The notes under the pieces were generated by a model, which made no database searches, was not told where the DNA came from, and was given only the letters and a program-made list of their open reading frames with translations. A stretch of DNA of 64,000 nucleotides, from the NCBI RefSeq assembly GCF_012767755.2, contig NZ_AP023189.1:2232001-2296000 (forward strand), in the 5' to 3' direction. The stretch's first letter is position 1. Each line of letters begins with the position of its first letter. Position numbers and translations under genes: made by a program. This document shows positions 57,904-64,000 of the stretch, one piece after another. Origin of the DNA: Pseudomonas tohonis (GTDB taxonomy: Bacteria > Pseudomonadota > Gammaproteobacteria > Pseudomonadales > Pseudomonadaceae).

Positions 57904-60282
57904 ATGAAATTCAGTGAACAGTGGCTGCGGAGCTGGGTAAGCCCGCAGGTATCCCGCGACGAGCTGGTGGCCCGTCTATCGATGGCCGGCCTGGAAGTGG
58001 ACAGCGTCACCCCCGTTGCCGGCGCCTTCAGCGGCGTGGTGGTGGGCGAGGTGCTGAGCACCGAACAGCACCCCGACGCCGACAAGCTGCGCGTATGCCA
58101 GGTGAGCAACGGCAGTGAGACCTTCCAGGTCGTGTGCGGCGCCCCCAACGTGCGCCCCGGCCTGAAGATCCCCTTCGCCATGATCGGCGCCGAGCTGCCG
58201 GGCGACTTCAAGATCAAGAAAGCCAAGCTGCGCGGCGTCGAATCCTTCGGCATGCTCTGCTCGGCCAACGAACTGCAGATCAGCGAAGACCACGGCGGCC
58301 TCATGGAACTCGCCGCCGATGCGCCGGTGGGTGAAGACTTCCGCCGCTACCTGGAGCTGGACGACGTCGTCATCGAACTGGGCCTCACCCCCAACCGTGG
58401 CGACTGCCTCAACCTCTCCGGCCTCGCCCGCGAAGTCGGCGCGCTGTACGACGCCCCGGTCACCCGCCTGGCCATCGCCCCGGTTGCTGCATCCCACGAC
58501 GAAGTGCGCCCGGTCGAAGTCCTCGCGCCCAAGGCCTGCCCGCGCTACCTCGGCCGCGTCGTGCGTAACGTCGACCTCTCCAAGCCCACCCCGCTGTGGA
58601 TGGTCGAGCGCCTGCGTCGTGCCGACGTACGCAGCATCGACGCCGCCGTCGACATCACCAACTACGTGATGCTCGAACTCGGCCAGCCCATGCACGCCTT
58701 CGACCTCGCCGAAATCAACGGCGGCATCCGCGTGCGCATGGCGGAGGAGGGCGAGAAGCTCGTCCTGCTCGACGGCCAGGAAGTCAGCCTGCGTGCCGAC
58801 ACCCTCGTCATCGCTGACCACACTCGTGCCCTGGCCATCGCTGGCGTGATGGGTGGCGAGCACAGCGGTGTCAGCGACAAGACCCGCGACCTGTTCCTCG
58901 AAGCCGCCTTCTTCGACACCATCGCCGTGGCCGGCAAGGCCCGCTCCTATGGCCTGCATACCGACTCCTCGCACCGCTTCGAGCGGGGCGTGGACTGGCA
59001 ACTCGCCCGCGAAGCCATGGAGCGCGCCACTGCGCTGCTGCTGGAAATCGTCGGTGGCGAAGCCGGCCCCATCATCGAGAGCGTGAGCGAAGCCGACCTG
59101 CCGAGCATCGCCCCCATCACCCTGCGCGCCGAGCGCATCGCCCAGATGCTGGGCATGGAGATGGACGCCGCCGAAGTCGAGCGCCTGCTCACCGCGCTGG
59201 GCCTGGGCGTCACCTCCGTCGGCCAGGGCCAGTGGAAGGTGGAAGTCCCCAGCCACCGCTTCGACATCAGCCTGGAAGTGGACCTGATCGAAGAGCTCGG
59301 CCGCCTCTACGGCTACAACCGCCTGCCGGTCCGCTACCCGCAAGCGCGCCTGGCGCCCAAGGCCCGTGCCGAATCCGCCGTCGAACTGCCGGCCCTGCGT
59401 CGCCTGCTGGTTGCCCGTGGCTACCAGGAAGCGATCACCTACAGCTTCATCGATCCCAAGCTGTTCGAGCTGTTCAACCCCGGCGTGCAGCCGCTCATGC
59501 TGGCCAACCCCATCTCCGCCGACATGGCTGCCATGCGCTCCTCCCTGTGGCCGGGCCTGGTCAAGGCGCTGCAGCACAACCTCAACCGCCAGCAGAGCCG
59601 CGTCCGCCTGTTCGAAAGCGGCCTGCGTTTCGTCGGCCAACTGGAAGGGCTCAAGCAGGAAGCCATGCTCGCCGGCGTCGTCTGCGGCAAACGCCTGCCC
59701 GAAGCCTGGGCCCACGGCCGTGACGGCGTGGACTTCTATGACGTGAAGGCCGATGTCGAAGCGCTGCTCGGTGCCGCCGGCGCGCTGGACAACTTCGACT
59801 TCGTGCCCGGCGAACACAACGCCCTGCACCCGGGCCAGACCGCCCGCATCGAGCGTGACGGCCAACTGGTCGGCTACCTCGGCGCCATCCACCCGGAGCT
59901 GGCCAAGGCCCTGGACCTGGATCAGCCGGTCTACCTGTTCGAACTGGTGCTGGCCGAAGTCATGCGCGGTCGCCTGCCCAAGTTCCGCGAGCTTTCGCGC
60001 TTCCCCGAAGTGCGTCGCGACCTGGCCCTGCTGGTGGATCGTGAAGTGGCCGCCGAGGCCGTACTCGACACCATCCGCGAGGCGGCAGGCGAGTGGCTGA
60101 CGGACCTCAGGCTATTTGACGTCTATCACGGTAAAGGCATTGATCCGCTTAGAAAAAGCCTGGCCGTCGGCTTGACCTGGCAGCATCCATCGCGCACTCT
60201 TAACGACGATGAGGTGAACACCACAACGCAAAACATCGTCACCTCGCTGGAAGAAAGGTTCAACGCCACGTTAAGGAAGTAG
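57904..60282 (+). CDS. pheT: Phenylalanyl-tRNA synthetase beta subunit
   Basis: A 792-aa protein with an N-terminal tRNA-binding (EMAP-like) domain at about 39-148. The B3/B4 editing region follows (DITNYVMLELGQPMHAFDL), then B5, the catalytic-like core, and the C-terminal FDX-ACB anticodon domain (FPEVRRDLALLVDREVAAEA). Full length. AGGAGAGCTGG precedes the ATG. The stop is followed after 3 bases by ihfA. Confidence 0.97.
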   Translation: MKFSEQWLRSWVSPQVSRDELVARLSMAGLEVDSVTPVAGAFSGVVVGEVLSTEQHPDADKLRVCQVSNGSETFQVVCGAPNVRPGLKIPFAMIGAELPGDFKIKKAKLRGVESFGMLCSANELQISEDHGGLMELAADAPVGEDFRRYLELDDVVIELGLTPNRGDCLNLSGLAREVGALYDAPVTRLAIAPVAASHDEVRPVEVLAPKACPRYLGRVVRNVDLSKPTPLWMVERLRRADVRSIDAAVDITNYVMLELGQPMHAFDLAEINGGIRVRMAEEGEKLVLLDGQEVSLRADTLVIADHTRALAIAGVMGGEHSGVSDKTRDLFLEAAFFDTIAVAGKARSYGLHTDSSHRFERGVDWQLAREAMERATALLLEIVGGEAGPIIESVSEADLPSIAPITLRAERIAQMLGMEMDAAEVERLLTALGLGVTSVGQGQWKVEVPSHRFDISLEVDLIEELGRLYGYNRLPVRYPQARLAPKARAESAVELPALRRLLVARGYQEAITYSFIDPKLFELFNPGVQPLMLANPISADMAAMRSSLWPGLVKALQHNLNRQQSRVRLFESGLRFVGQLEGLKQEAMLAGVVCGKRLPEAWAHGRDGVDFYDVKADVEALLGAAGALDNFDFVPGEHNALHPGQTARIERDGQLVGYLGAIHPELAKALDLDQPVYLFELVLAEVMRGRLPKFRELSRFPEVRRDLALLVDREVAAEAVLDTIREAAGEWLTDLRLFDVYHGKGIDPLRKSLAVGLTWQHPSRTLNDDEVNTTTQNIVTSLEERFNATLRK

Positions 60283-60285
60283 CGT

Positions 60286-60588
60286 ATGGGGGCTCTGACG
60301 AAAGCTGAGATGGCTGAACGTCTGTACGAAGAGCTTGGCCTGAATAAACGGGAAGCCAAGGAACTGGTGGAGCTGTTTTTCGAGGAAATCCGTCAGGCGC
60401 TGGAGCATAACGAGCAGGTGAAGTTGTCGGGTTTCGGCAACTTCGATCTGCGGGATAAGCGTCAGCGTCCGGGGCGGAACCCGAAGACAGGAGAGGAAAT
60501 CCCGATCACGGCTCGCCGTGTCGTGACGTTCCGTCCGGGGCAGAAACTGAAAGCCAGAGTCGAAGCTTATGCTGGAACCAAGTCATAA
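60286..60588 (+). CDS. ihfA: Integration host factor alpha subunit
   Basis: A 100-aa DNA-bending protein. It has the HU/IHF pattern ending in the minor-groove arm [20 protein letters not shown] with the intercalating proline (P in GRNPKTG). It forms a heterodimer with IhfB. The start [20 protein letters not shown] is family-typical. Same operon as pheST, and it overlaps the MerR-type gene by 20 bases. Confidence 0.97.
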   Translation: MGALTKAEMAERLYEELGLNKREAKELVELFFEEIRQALEHNEQVKLSGFGNFDLRDKRQRPGRNPKTGEEIPITARRVVTFRPGQKLKARVEAYAGTKS

Positions 60589-60925
60589 CGACGAATTGCC
60601 GACAATACCCGGCAAGCGTTACTTCACCATTGGCGAGGTCAGCGAGCTCTGCGCAGTCAAGCCCCACGTGCTGCGTTACTGGGAGCAGGAATTTCCCCAG
60701 CTCAACCCGGTAAAGCGGCGCGGCAACCGGCGCTACTACCAGCGCCAGGATGTGCTGATGATTCGGCAGATCCGGGCGCTGCTTTACGATCAGGGCTTTA
60801 CCATCGGCGGTGCGCGCCAGCGCCTCTCCGGCGACGAAGCGAAGGACGACACCACCCAATACAAGCAGCTCATCCGGCAAATGATCGCCGAGCTTGAAGA
60901 CGTCCTCCTGGTTCTGCGTAAGTAA
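60569..60925 (+). CDS. MerR-family regulator downstream of ihfA
   Basis: A 118-aa protein with the winged helix of MerR proteins ([20 protein letters not shown], then [20 protein letters not shown]). A short C-terminal helix follows, with no effector-binding cysteines, so it is not a metal sensor. It is conserved after ihfA in Gammaproteobacteria, and its role is not established. It overlaps ihfA by 20 bases, so it is translationally coupled. Confidence 0.9.
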   Translation: MLEPSHNDELPTIPGKRYFTIGEVSELCAVKPHVLRYWEQEFPQLNPVKRRGNRRYYQRQDVLMIRQIRALLYDQGFTIGGARQRLSGDEAKDDTTQYKQLIRQMIAELEDVLLVLRK

Positions 60926-60943
60926 AAAAAACTGAAAAAAACC

Positions 60944-60972
60944 TTCCACAATTCAAAAGCTTAAAGTATAGT
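60944..60972 (+). promoter_or_regulatory. Possible sigma-70 promoter of tRNA-Pro
   Basis: TATAGT at 60967-60972 is a good -10. TTCCAC at 60944-60949 is a weak -35 at 17-base spacing. The surrounding AT-rich tract starts right after the MerR stop. Transcription would begin about 30 bases before the tRNA. Confidence 0.5.
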
Positions 60973-61007
60973 TCGCTCCGTTCCGCAAAGCGGGGCAAGC
61001 AACAAAG

Positions 61008-61085
<78 letters not shown>

Positions 61086-61098
61086 AAAAACCCTAGAA

Positions 61099-61132
61099 AA
61101 TCCAGCCACTTAACGGTGACTGGATTTTTTTA
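61099..61132 (+). terminator. Rho-independent terminator after tRNA-Pro
   Basis: AATCCAGCCAC pairs with GTGACTGGATT with one mismatch, followed by a seven-base T run. Confidence 0.85.
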
Positions 61133-61173
61133 TGCCTGTAGGTTTTTGATGCTAGTGCTATTTTTATCTTTCT

Positions 61174-61195
61174 GGTTGCCAATTGGTTGCCAATT
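61174..61195 (+). repeat. Perfect 11-bp tandem repeat next to tRNA-Pro
   Basis: GGTTGCCAATT occurs twice head to tail, 88 bases beyond the tRNA. Short direct repeats of this kind lie near attachment sites and integrase genes of tRNA-targeted elements. I see no integrase in this window. Confidence 0.75.
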
Positions 61196-61197
61196 GA

Positions 61198-61449
61198 GAT
61201 TGGCTAGGCTGTGAGGGCTTCCGGCAACCTGACGTGCTTGGCGCTACTGGAGCGGGGGACGCCATCCGAGCATTGGTTTGGCTTGGCGAGGCAAGCGCGG
61301 GGGATGCAGTTTCCAAACTTCATGAGCTGCTACCCGAGAGCGAATGGGGTGCTCTTGTGTCAGCTCACCGCTCGTTACCTATCTGGATGGCGAATGCAAT
61401 CTGCGCTCAGTCGAGTTGCACCTGCACCCACCCTGTCAAGTTGGGCTAG
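61198..61449 (+). pseudogene. 3' fragment of a gene, possibly an AbiEi/DUF6088-like antitoxin
   Basis: The frame opens just after a stop at 61195 and reads QPDVLGATGAGDAIRALVWL, GEASAGDAVSKLHELLPESE and LPIWMANAI to a TAG at 61447. It has the look of a C-terminal protein end (ELLP...W..LVSAH..LP.WM), which I associate with AbiEi/DUF6088-type proteins. There is no plausible start or N-terminal domain upstream, because the tandem repeat and tRNA terminator are there. Identity is uncertain. The rest of the gap 61086-61484 holds only the terminator and the repeat. Confidence 0.45.
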
Positions 61450-61484
61450 CGGTTAGCTGTAGCCTACTTACCGCCAGACCGGCA

Positions 61485-62867
61485 TTATCTGGGATGGGGC
61501 AATTCGATGTGAAAGCCCGTGAGGCTAGCCGCTGAGGTGCACCAGATGCGGCCTTTGTGAGCCTCAATGATGGATCGGGTGATTGCAAGCCCGAGCCCGG
61601 CGTTGCTCGGGCTGCCCTCCCGCCGAGCGGGGTCAACCCGGTAAAAGCGGTCGAAGAGCTTCTCTAGATGCTCTGAGCTGATTGTGTCCCCTGGGTTCTC
61701 GATACTGAAGGTAGTGGAGTCCTCTGTCTCGCGGATCAGAACCGAAATTGTCTGTCCCGCCGGCGTGTAGCGCAGCGCATTGGACAGCAAGTTGGATAGC
61801 GCGCGATCAAGCATCAGCCGATCTCCCAGCACTTGGCCTTTGCCTGTGAGCGATAGCTCAATGCCGCGCTCTTCGGCCAGAAGGTGGTAGTAGTCAAACA
61901 GCTTGAAGACTACGTCAGCCAGTTCGATCCTGGCCTGCTCGGGGATGATCAGGCCATTATCAGCCTTGGCCAAGAACAGCATGTCATCAATCATCCGAGA
62001 CATGCGCTTCAAGTCCTCCAGGTTGGAGTACAGATTCTCCTCATAGGCATTGATATCGCGTTTTTTACTCAGCACGACCTCGGTGTGGGTCATCAGATTG
62101 CTGACTGGAGTTCGTAGCTCGTGGGCAATGTCGGCCGAAAAATTGGAGAGCCTAACGAAGGCATCCTCTAGCCGAGCCAACATCGCATTGAAGGAGAGAA
62201 CCAGTTGCTGAAGTTCCCGCGGCACTGGTTCGAGAGGGATTCGCTCCTGTAACGAGCGAGCGGACATCCCGGAGGCCACATGAGTGACTTGCCGCAGAGG
62301 CCTAAGGCCGCTGCGAGCAACCACCCAGCCGAGTGTGGCACTGAACAGGGCGCTGATGACCAATCCAATCCAAAACCATCGTTGCAGCGTGTCGAAAAAG
62401 TGTGTGTGATCGGTGACGTCAAGAATCAGCAACGCAGTGAGCGGCTCAGCCTGATCGGCTACCGAGATTTGCTCCGTCATGCCACGGTACATGTGTTGGC
62501 CGTTCTGCCACTCCCACATGCTCTGCTCATTTGCACGTCTGAAACGCTCAGGTACTTCGACTGCTCTGGGGTCGGAAAACAGTACAGAACCGTCACTGGC
62601 CAGGATAGTGGCGGCCAGATCCTGATGGGCTCCCAGCAAAGCTCGCAACTGCGGTAATTCTTCCGAAAGGCTCGCTTCACCGCGAGCATTGTTGAGGATA
62701 TGTTTGGCGGATTCGAGTTTCTCCACCAGGGCCTGCCGATCCAGCATCTTGAAGTGGTGCTGGCTGAGCATATTGAAACTCAGCCCTGCTACCGTCAGGA
62801 CTGCAATTACCGCGGACATGAACATCAGGCTCATGCGTGCGGTCAGCGAAAGGTGCTTCATATTCAC
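61485..62867 (-). CDS. copS: Heavy-metal sensor histidine kinase (CopS/CusS-like)
   Basis: A 460-aa membrane kinase. TM1 lies at about 12-32, a periplasmic sensor at about 35-160, TM2 near 165-187, and then HAMP. The HisKA domain has phosphoacceptor H249 ([20 protein letters not shown]). The ATPase domain has N box [13 protein letters not shown] and G box [18 protein letters not shown]. Length and layout match the copper/silver-sensing CusS/CopS group. The start overlaps the copR stop by 4 bases. G+C is visibly lower than in the genes before the tRNA. Confidence 0.85.
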   Translation of the reverse strand: MNMKHLSLTARMSLMFMSAVIAVLTVAGLSFNMLSQHHFKMLDRQALVEKLESAKHILNNARGEASLSEELPQLRALLGAHQDLAATILASDGSVLFSDPRAVEVPERFRRANEQSMWEWQNGQHMYRGMTEQISVADQAEPLTALLILDVTDHTHFFDTLQRWFWIGLVISALFSATLGWVVARSGLRPLRQVTHVASGMSARSLQERIPLEPVPRELQQLVLSFNAMLARLEDAFVRLSNFSADIAHELRTPVSNLMTHTEVVLSKKRDINAYEENLYSNLEDLKRMSRMIDDMLFLAKADNGLIIPEQARIELADVVFKLFDYYHLLAEERGIELSLTGKGQVLGDRLMLDRALSNLLSNALRYTPAGQTISVLIRETEDSTTFSIENPGDTISSEHLEKLFDRFYRVDPARREGSPSNAGLGLAITRSIIEAHKGRIWCTSAASLTGFHIELPHPR

Positions 62868-63541
62868 TCCGGAGCATCCATCATGTATCCCATGCCGCGG
62901 GCGGTATGAATCAGCTTGAGATCGAAATCGTCATCGATTTTTGCGCGTAGCCGGCGTACCGCAACCTCAATAACATTGGTGTCGCTGTCGAAATTCATGT
63001 CCCAAACCTGAGAGGCAATCAGCGACTTCGGGAGCACCTCGCCGCGCCGGCGCAGTAGCAGTTCCAGCAGTGAAAACTCCTTCGCGGTCAGGTCAATTCG
63101 TTTACCGCCGCGGATGGCGCGACGCTTCATCAGATCGACTTCCAGATCGGCAATTTTCATCGTTGTTTGCGTGGGTGAGCCATTGCCTCTACGCAGCAGC
63201 GTTCTGACCCTGGCCAGAAGTTCAGAGAAAGCAAATGGCTTGATCAGGTAGTCGTCCGCGCCCAGCTCCAACCCTTTAACGCGGTCCTCCACACCATCGC
63301 GTGCCGTCAAGAACAATACGGGGACGTCTTTTCCTGCGGCGCGCACCATGCGCAGCACTTCCCACCCGTCCAGCCCAGGCATCATCACATCCAGGATCAG
63401 GAGGTCATAGGACTCACTCAGAGCGTGCTGTAGAGCATCTGTACCGGTCATAACCCGGTCGACATTGAAGCCCGCTTCACTGAGGCCTTGCTGCAGGTAT
63501 GCACCGGTTCTGGGTTCATCTTCAGCTACCAGTAGTTTCAT
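62864..63541 (-). CDS. copR: OmpR-family response regulator (CopR/CusR-like)
   Basis: A 225-aa regulator. The receiver has the phosphoacceptor in [18 protein letters not shown] (about D51) and K in [10 protein letters not shown]. The C-terminal winged helix contains [20 protein letters not shown] and [14 protein letters not shown]. The start at 63541 ([13 protein letters not shown]) is chosen over 63556. Together with copS and the divergent ptrA-like gene this is the arrangement of the PAO1 copper locus (copRS-ptrA). It should activate the divergent gene via the dyad at 63607. Confidence 0.87.
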   Translation of the reverse strand: MKLLVAEDEPRTGAYLQQGLSEAGFNVDRVMTGTDALQHALSESYDLLILDVMMPGLDGWEVLRMVRAAGKDVPVLFLTARDGVEDRVKGLELGADDYLIKPFAFSELLARVRTLLRRGNGSPTQTTMKIADLEVDLMKRRAIRGGKRIDLTAKEFSLLELLLRRRGEVLPKSLIASQVWDMNFDSDTNVIEVAVRRLRAKIDDDFDLKLIHTARGMGYMMDAPE

Positions 63542-63606
63542 GCGAGCAGACTCCAAATATCGGGTGGCCTGAGTTTGCAGGCAAACCGCGGCCCCAACCA
63601 GAAGCT

Positions 63607-63620
63607 TACGAAAATGTAAT
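63607..63620. promoter_or_regulatory. Candidate CopR-type binding dyad
   Basis: TTAC-GAAAAT-GTAA, a perfect 4-bp inverted repeat with a 6-base spacer, lies in the 207-base gap between copR and the divergent ptrA-like gene. OmpR-family metal regulators commonly bind such dyads. It is the only clear one in the gap. Confidence 0.55.
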
Positions 63621-63748
63621 TCTGGCTTCAGCTCGCTGACAGGGTGGCTTGTCTAAGGTGCAAGCATGAGCACTAGGTTGTGCTCTCGGCCCTCGACAGA
63701 CCAAAAGCAGAGGTGCCGGCCATAGTTTGCACTGATGGAGACTGTCCC

Positions 63749-64000
63749 ATGAAATCGCTGAAACCTTTGCTTCTGGTTGGCTCGCTACTGCTCTCTTCTA
63801 TGGCTTGGGCCGAGGGGGGCAGCGACCGTGTATTCGAGCGCATCCAGCAGATGCGCGACAAAGCAGAAGTCGTGCTGAACCAGGCGGAGAAGGCCCCGGT
63901 CGGCGAGCGGCATGTGCACATGAAGGCGCATATGAACATGCTCGAAGACATCATGAGCCAGCTGCACAACGAGCATCCCGCGCCGAACATGTCTGCCGAA
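63749..64000 (+). CDS. PtrA-like small periplasmic metal-response protein (cut by window edge)
   Basis: 84 codons without a stop. A signal peptide (KPLLLVGSLLLSSMAWAEGG, cleavage after AWA) is followed by a helical, histidine- and methionine-rich segment (HVHMKAHMNMLEDIMSQLH) suited to copper binding. In P. aeruginosa the gene divergent from copRS encodes PtrA, a copper-induced small protein with the same MKxLKxLLL...AEGG.DR beginning. The identification is by N-terminus and context. The remainder lies outside the window. Confidence 0.7.
   Translation, partial: MKSLKPLLLVGSLLLSSMAWAEGGSDRVFERIQQMRDKAEVVLNQAEKAPVGERHVHMKAHMNMLEDIMSQLHNEHPAPNMSAE

Overview
The window reads as a high-G+C Pseudomonas chromosome. 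Many of its proteins are close to P. aeruginosa-group families, and gene order follows the P. aeruginosa PAO1 neighbourhood from rnhA-dnaQ-ldcAB through fimL-nudC, sohB, cysI, metH, tse1-tsi1, cti and nfuA. From about 51.7 kb it carries the conserved thrS-infC-rpmI-rplT-pheST-ihfA block. In PAO1, as I recall it, these two blocks are far apart, and some genes here are extra, so this is probably a Pseudomonas species other than P. aeruginosa. The synteny statements come from memory, not from a search.

Layout. 0-9.7 kb: end of rnhA, dnaQ, lysine decarboxylase and its antiporter (ldcAB), a dienoyl-CoA-isomerase-like protein, the pilus/cAMP regulator FimL, NudC and a TSUP transporter. 9.8-17.8 kb: an SDR and an acyl-CoA-associated phosphotransferase, an SCP2-like protein, a histidine phosphatase, SohB, a hotdog protein divergent from a TetR regulator with a clear palindromic operator, and DUF934-cysI (sulfite reduction). 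18.0-28.4 kb: a tightly overlapped five-gene minus-strand operon encoding DUF4132, a MoxR AAA+ ATPase, DUF5682, a VWA protein and a SWIM zinc-finger protein. This is the same set and order as E. coli yehI/L/M/P/Q. It is poorly understood and the best candidate for an undescribed system here. 28.6-32.4 kb: a 37-aa membrane peptide, DUF2970, an RlmN-like radical SAM enzyme and a chemoreceptor. 32.65-33.87 kb: an IS110-family element apparently inserted into a REP-like repeat. Its 5' non-coding segment shares 8-base matches with the target and with its own right end, as expected of a bridge RNA. 34-43.4 kb: metH, the type VI effector/immunity pair tse1-tsi1, a TerB-like protein, cti and nfuA. 43.6-51.5 kb: an accessory operon (GlxA-type regulator, DUF1272, HPP, MFS), a topoisomerase IB/YetF pair, a C39-like lipoprotein that appears to have lost its catalytic residues, and an FAD amine oxidase.

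51.7-61.1 kb: tRNA-Val(GAC), a putative secreted protein, two tandem paralogous mini-genes of 50 and 53 codons, then the translation block thrS-infC-rpmI-rplT-pheS-pheT-ihfA-merR and tRNA-Pro(GGG). After tRNA-Pro, composition drops to lower G+C. There is an 11-bp tandem repeat, a broken gene fragment, and a copRS-like two-component system divergent from a ptrA-like gene that runs off the window. This looks like the start of a metal-response island inserted next to the tRNA.

The sequence is dotted with REP-type palindromes (near 15.4, 28.9, 32.6, 33.9, 43.5, 43.6 and 50.0 kb). I saw no CRISPR array, rRNA or prophage.
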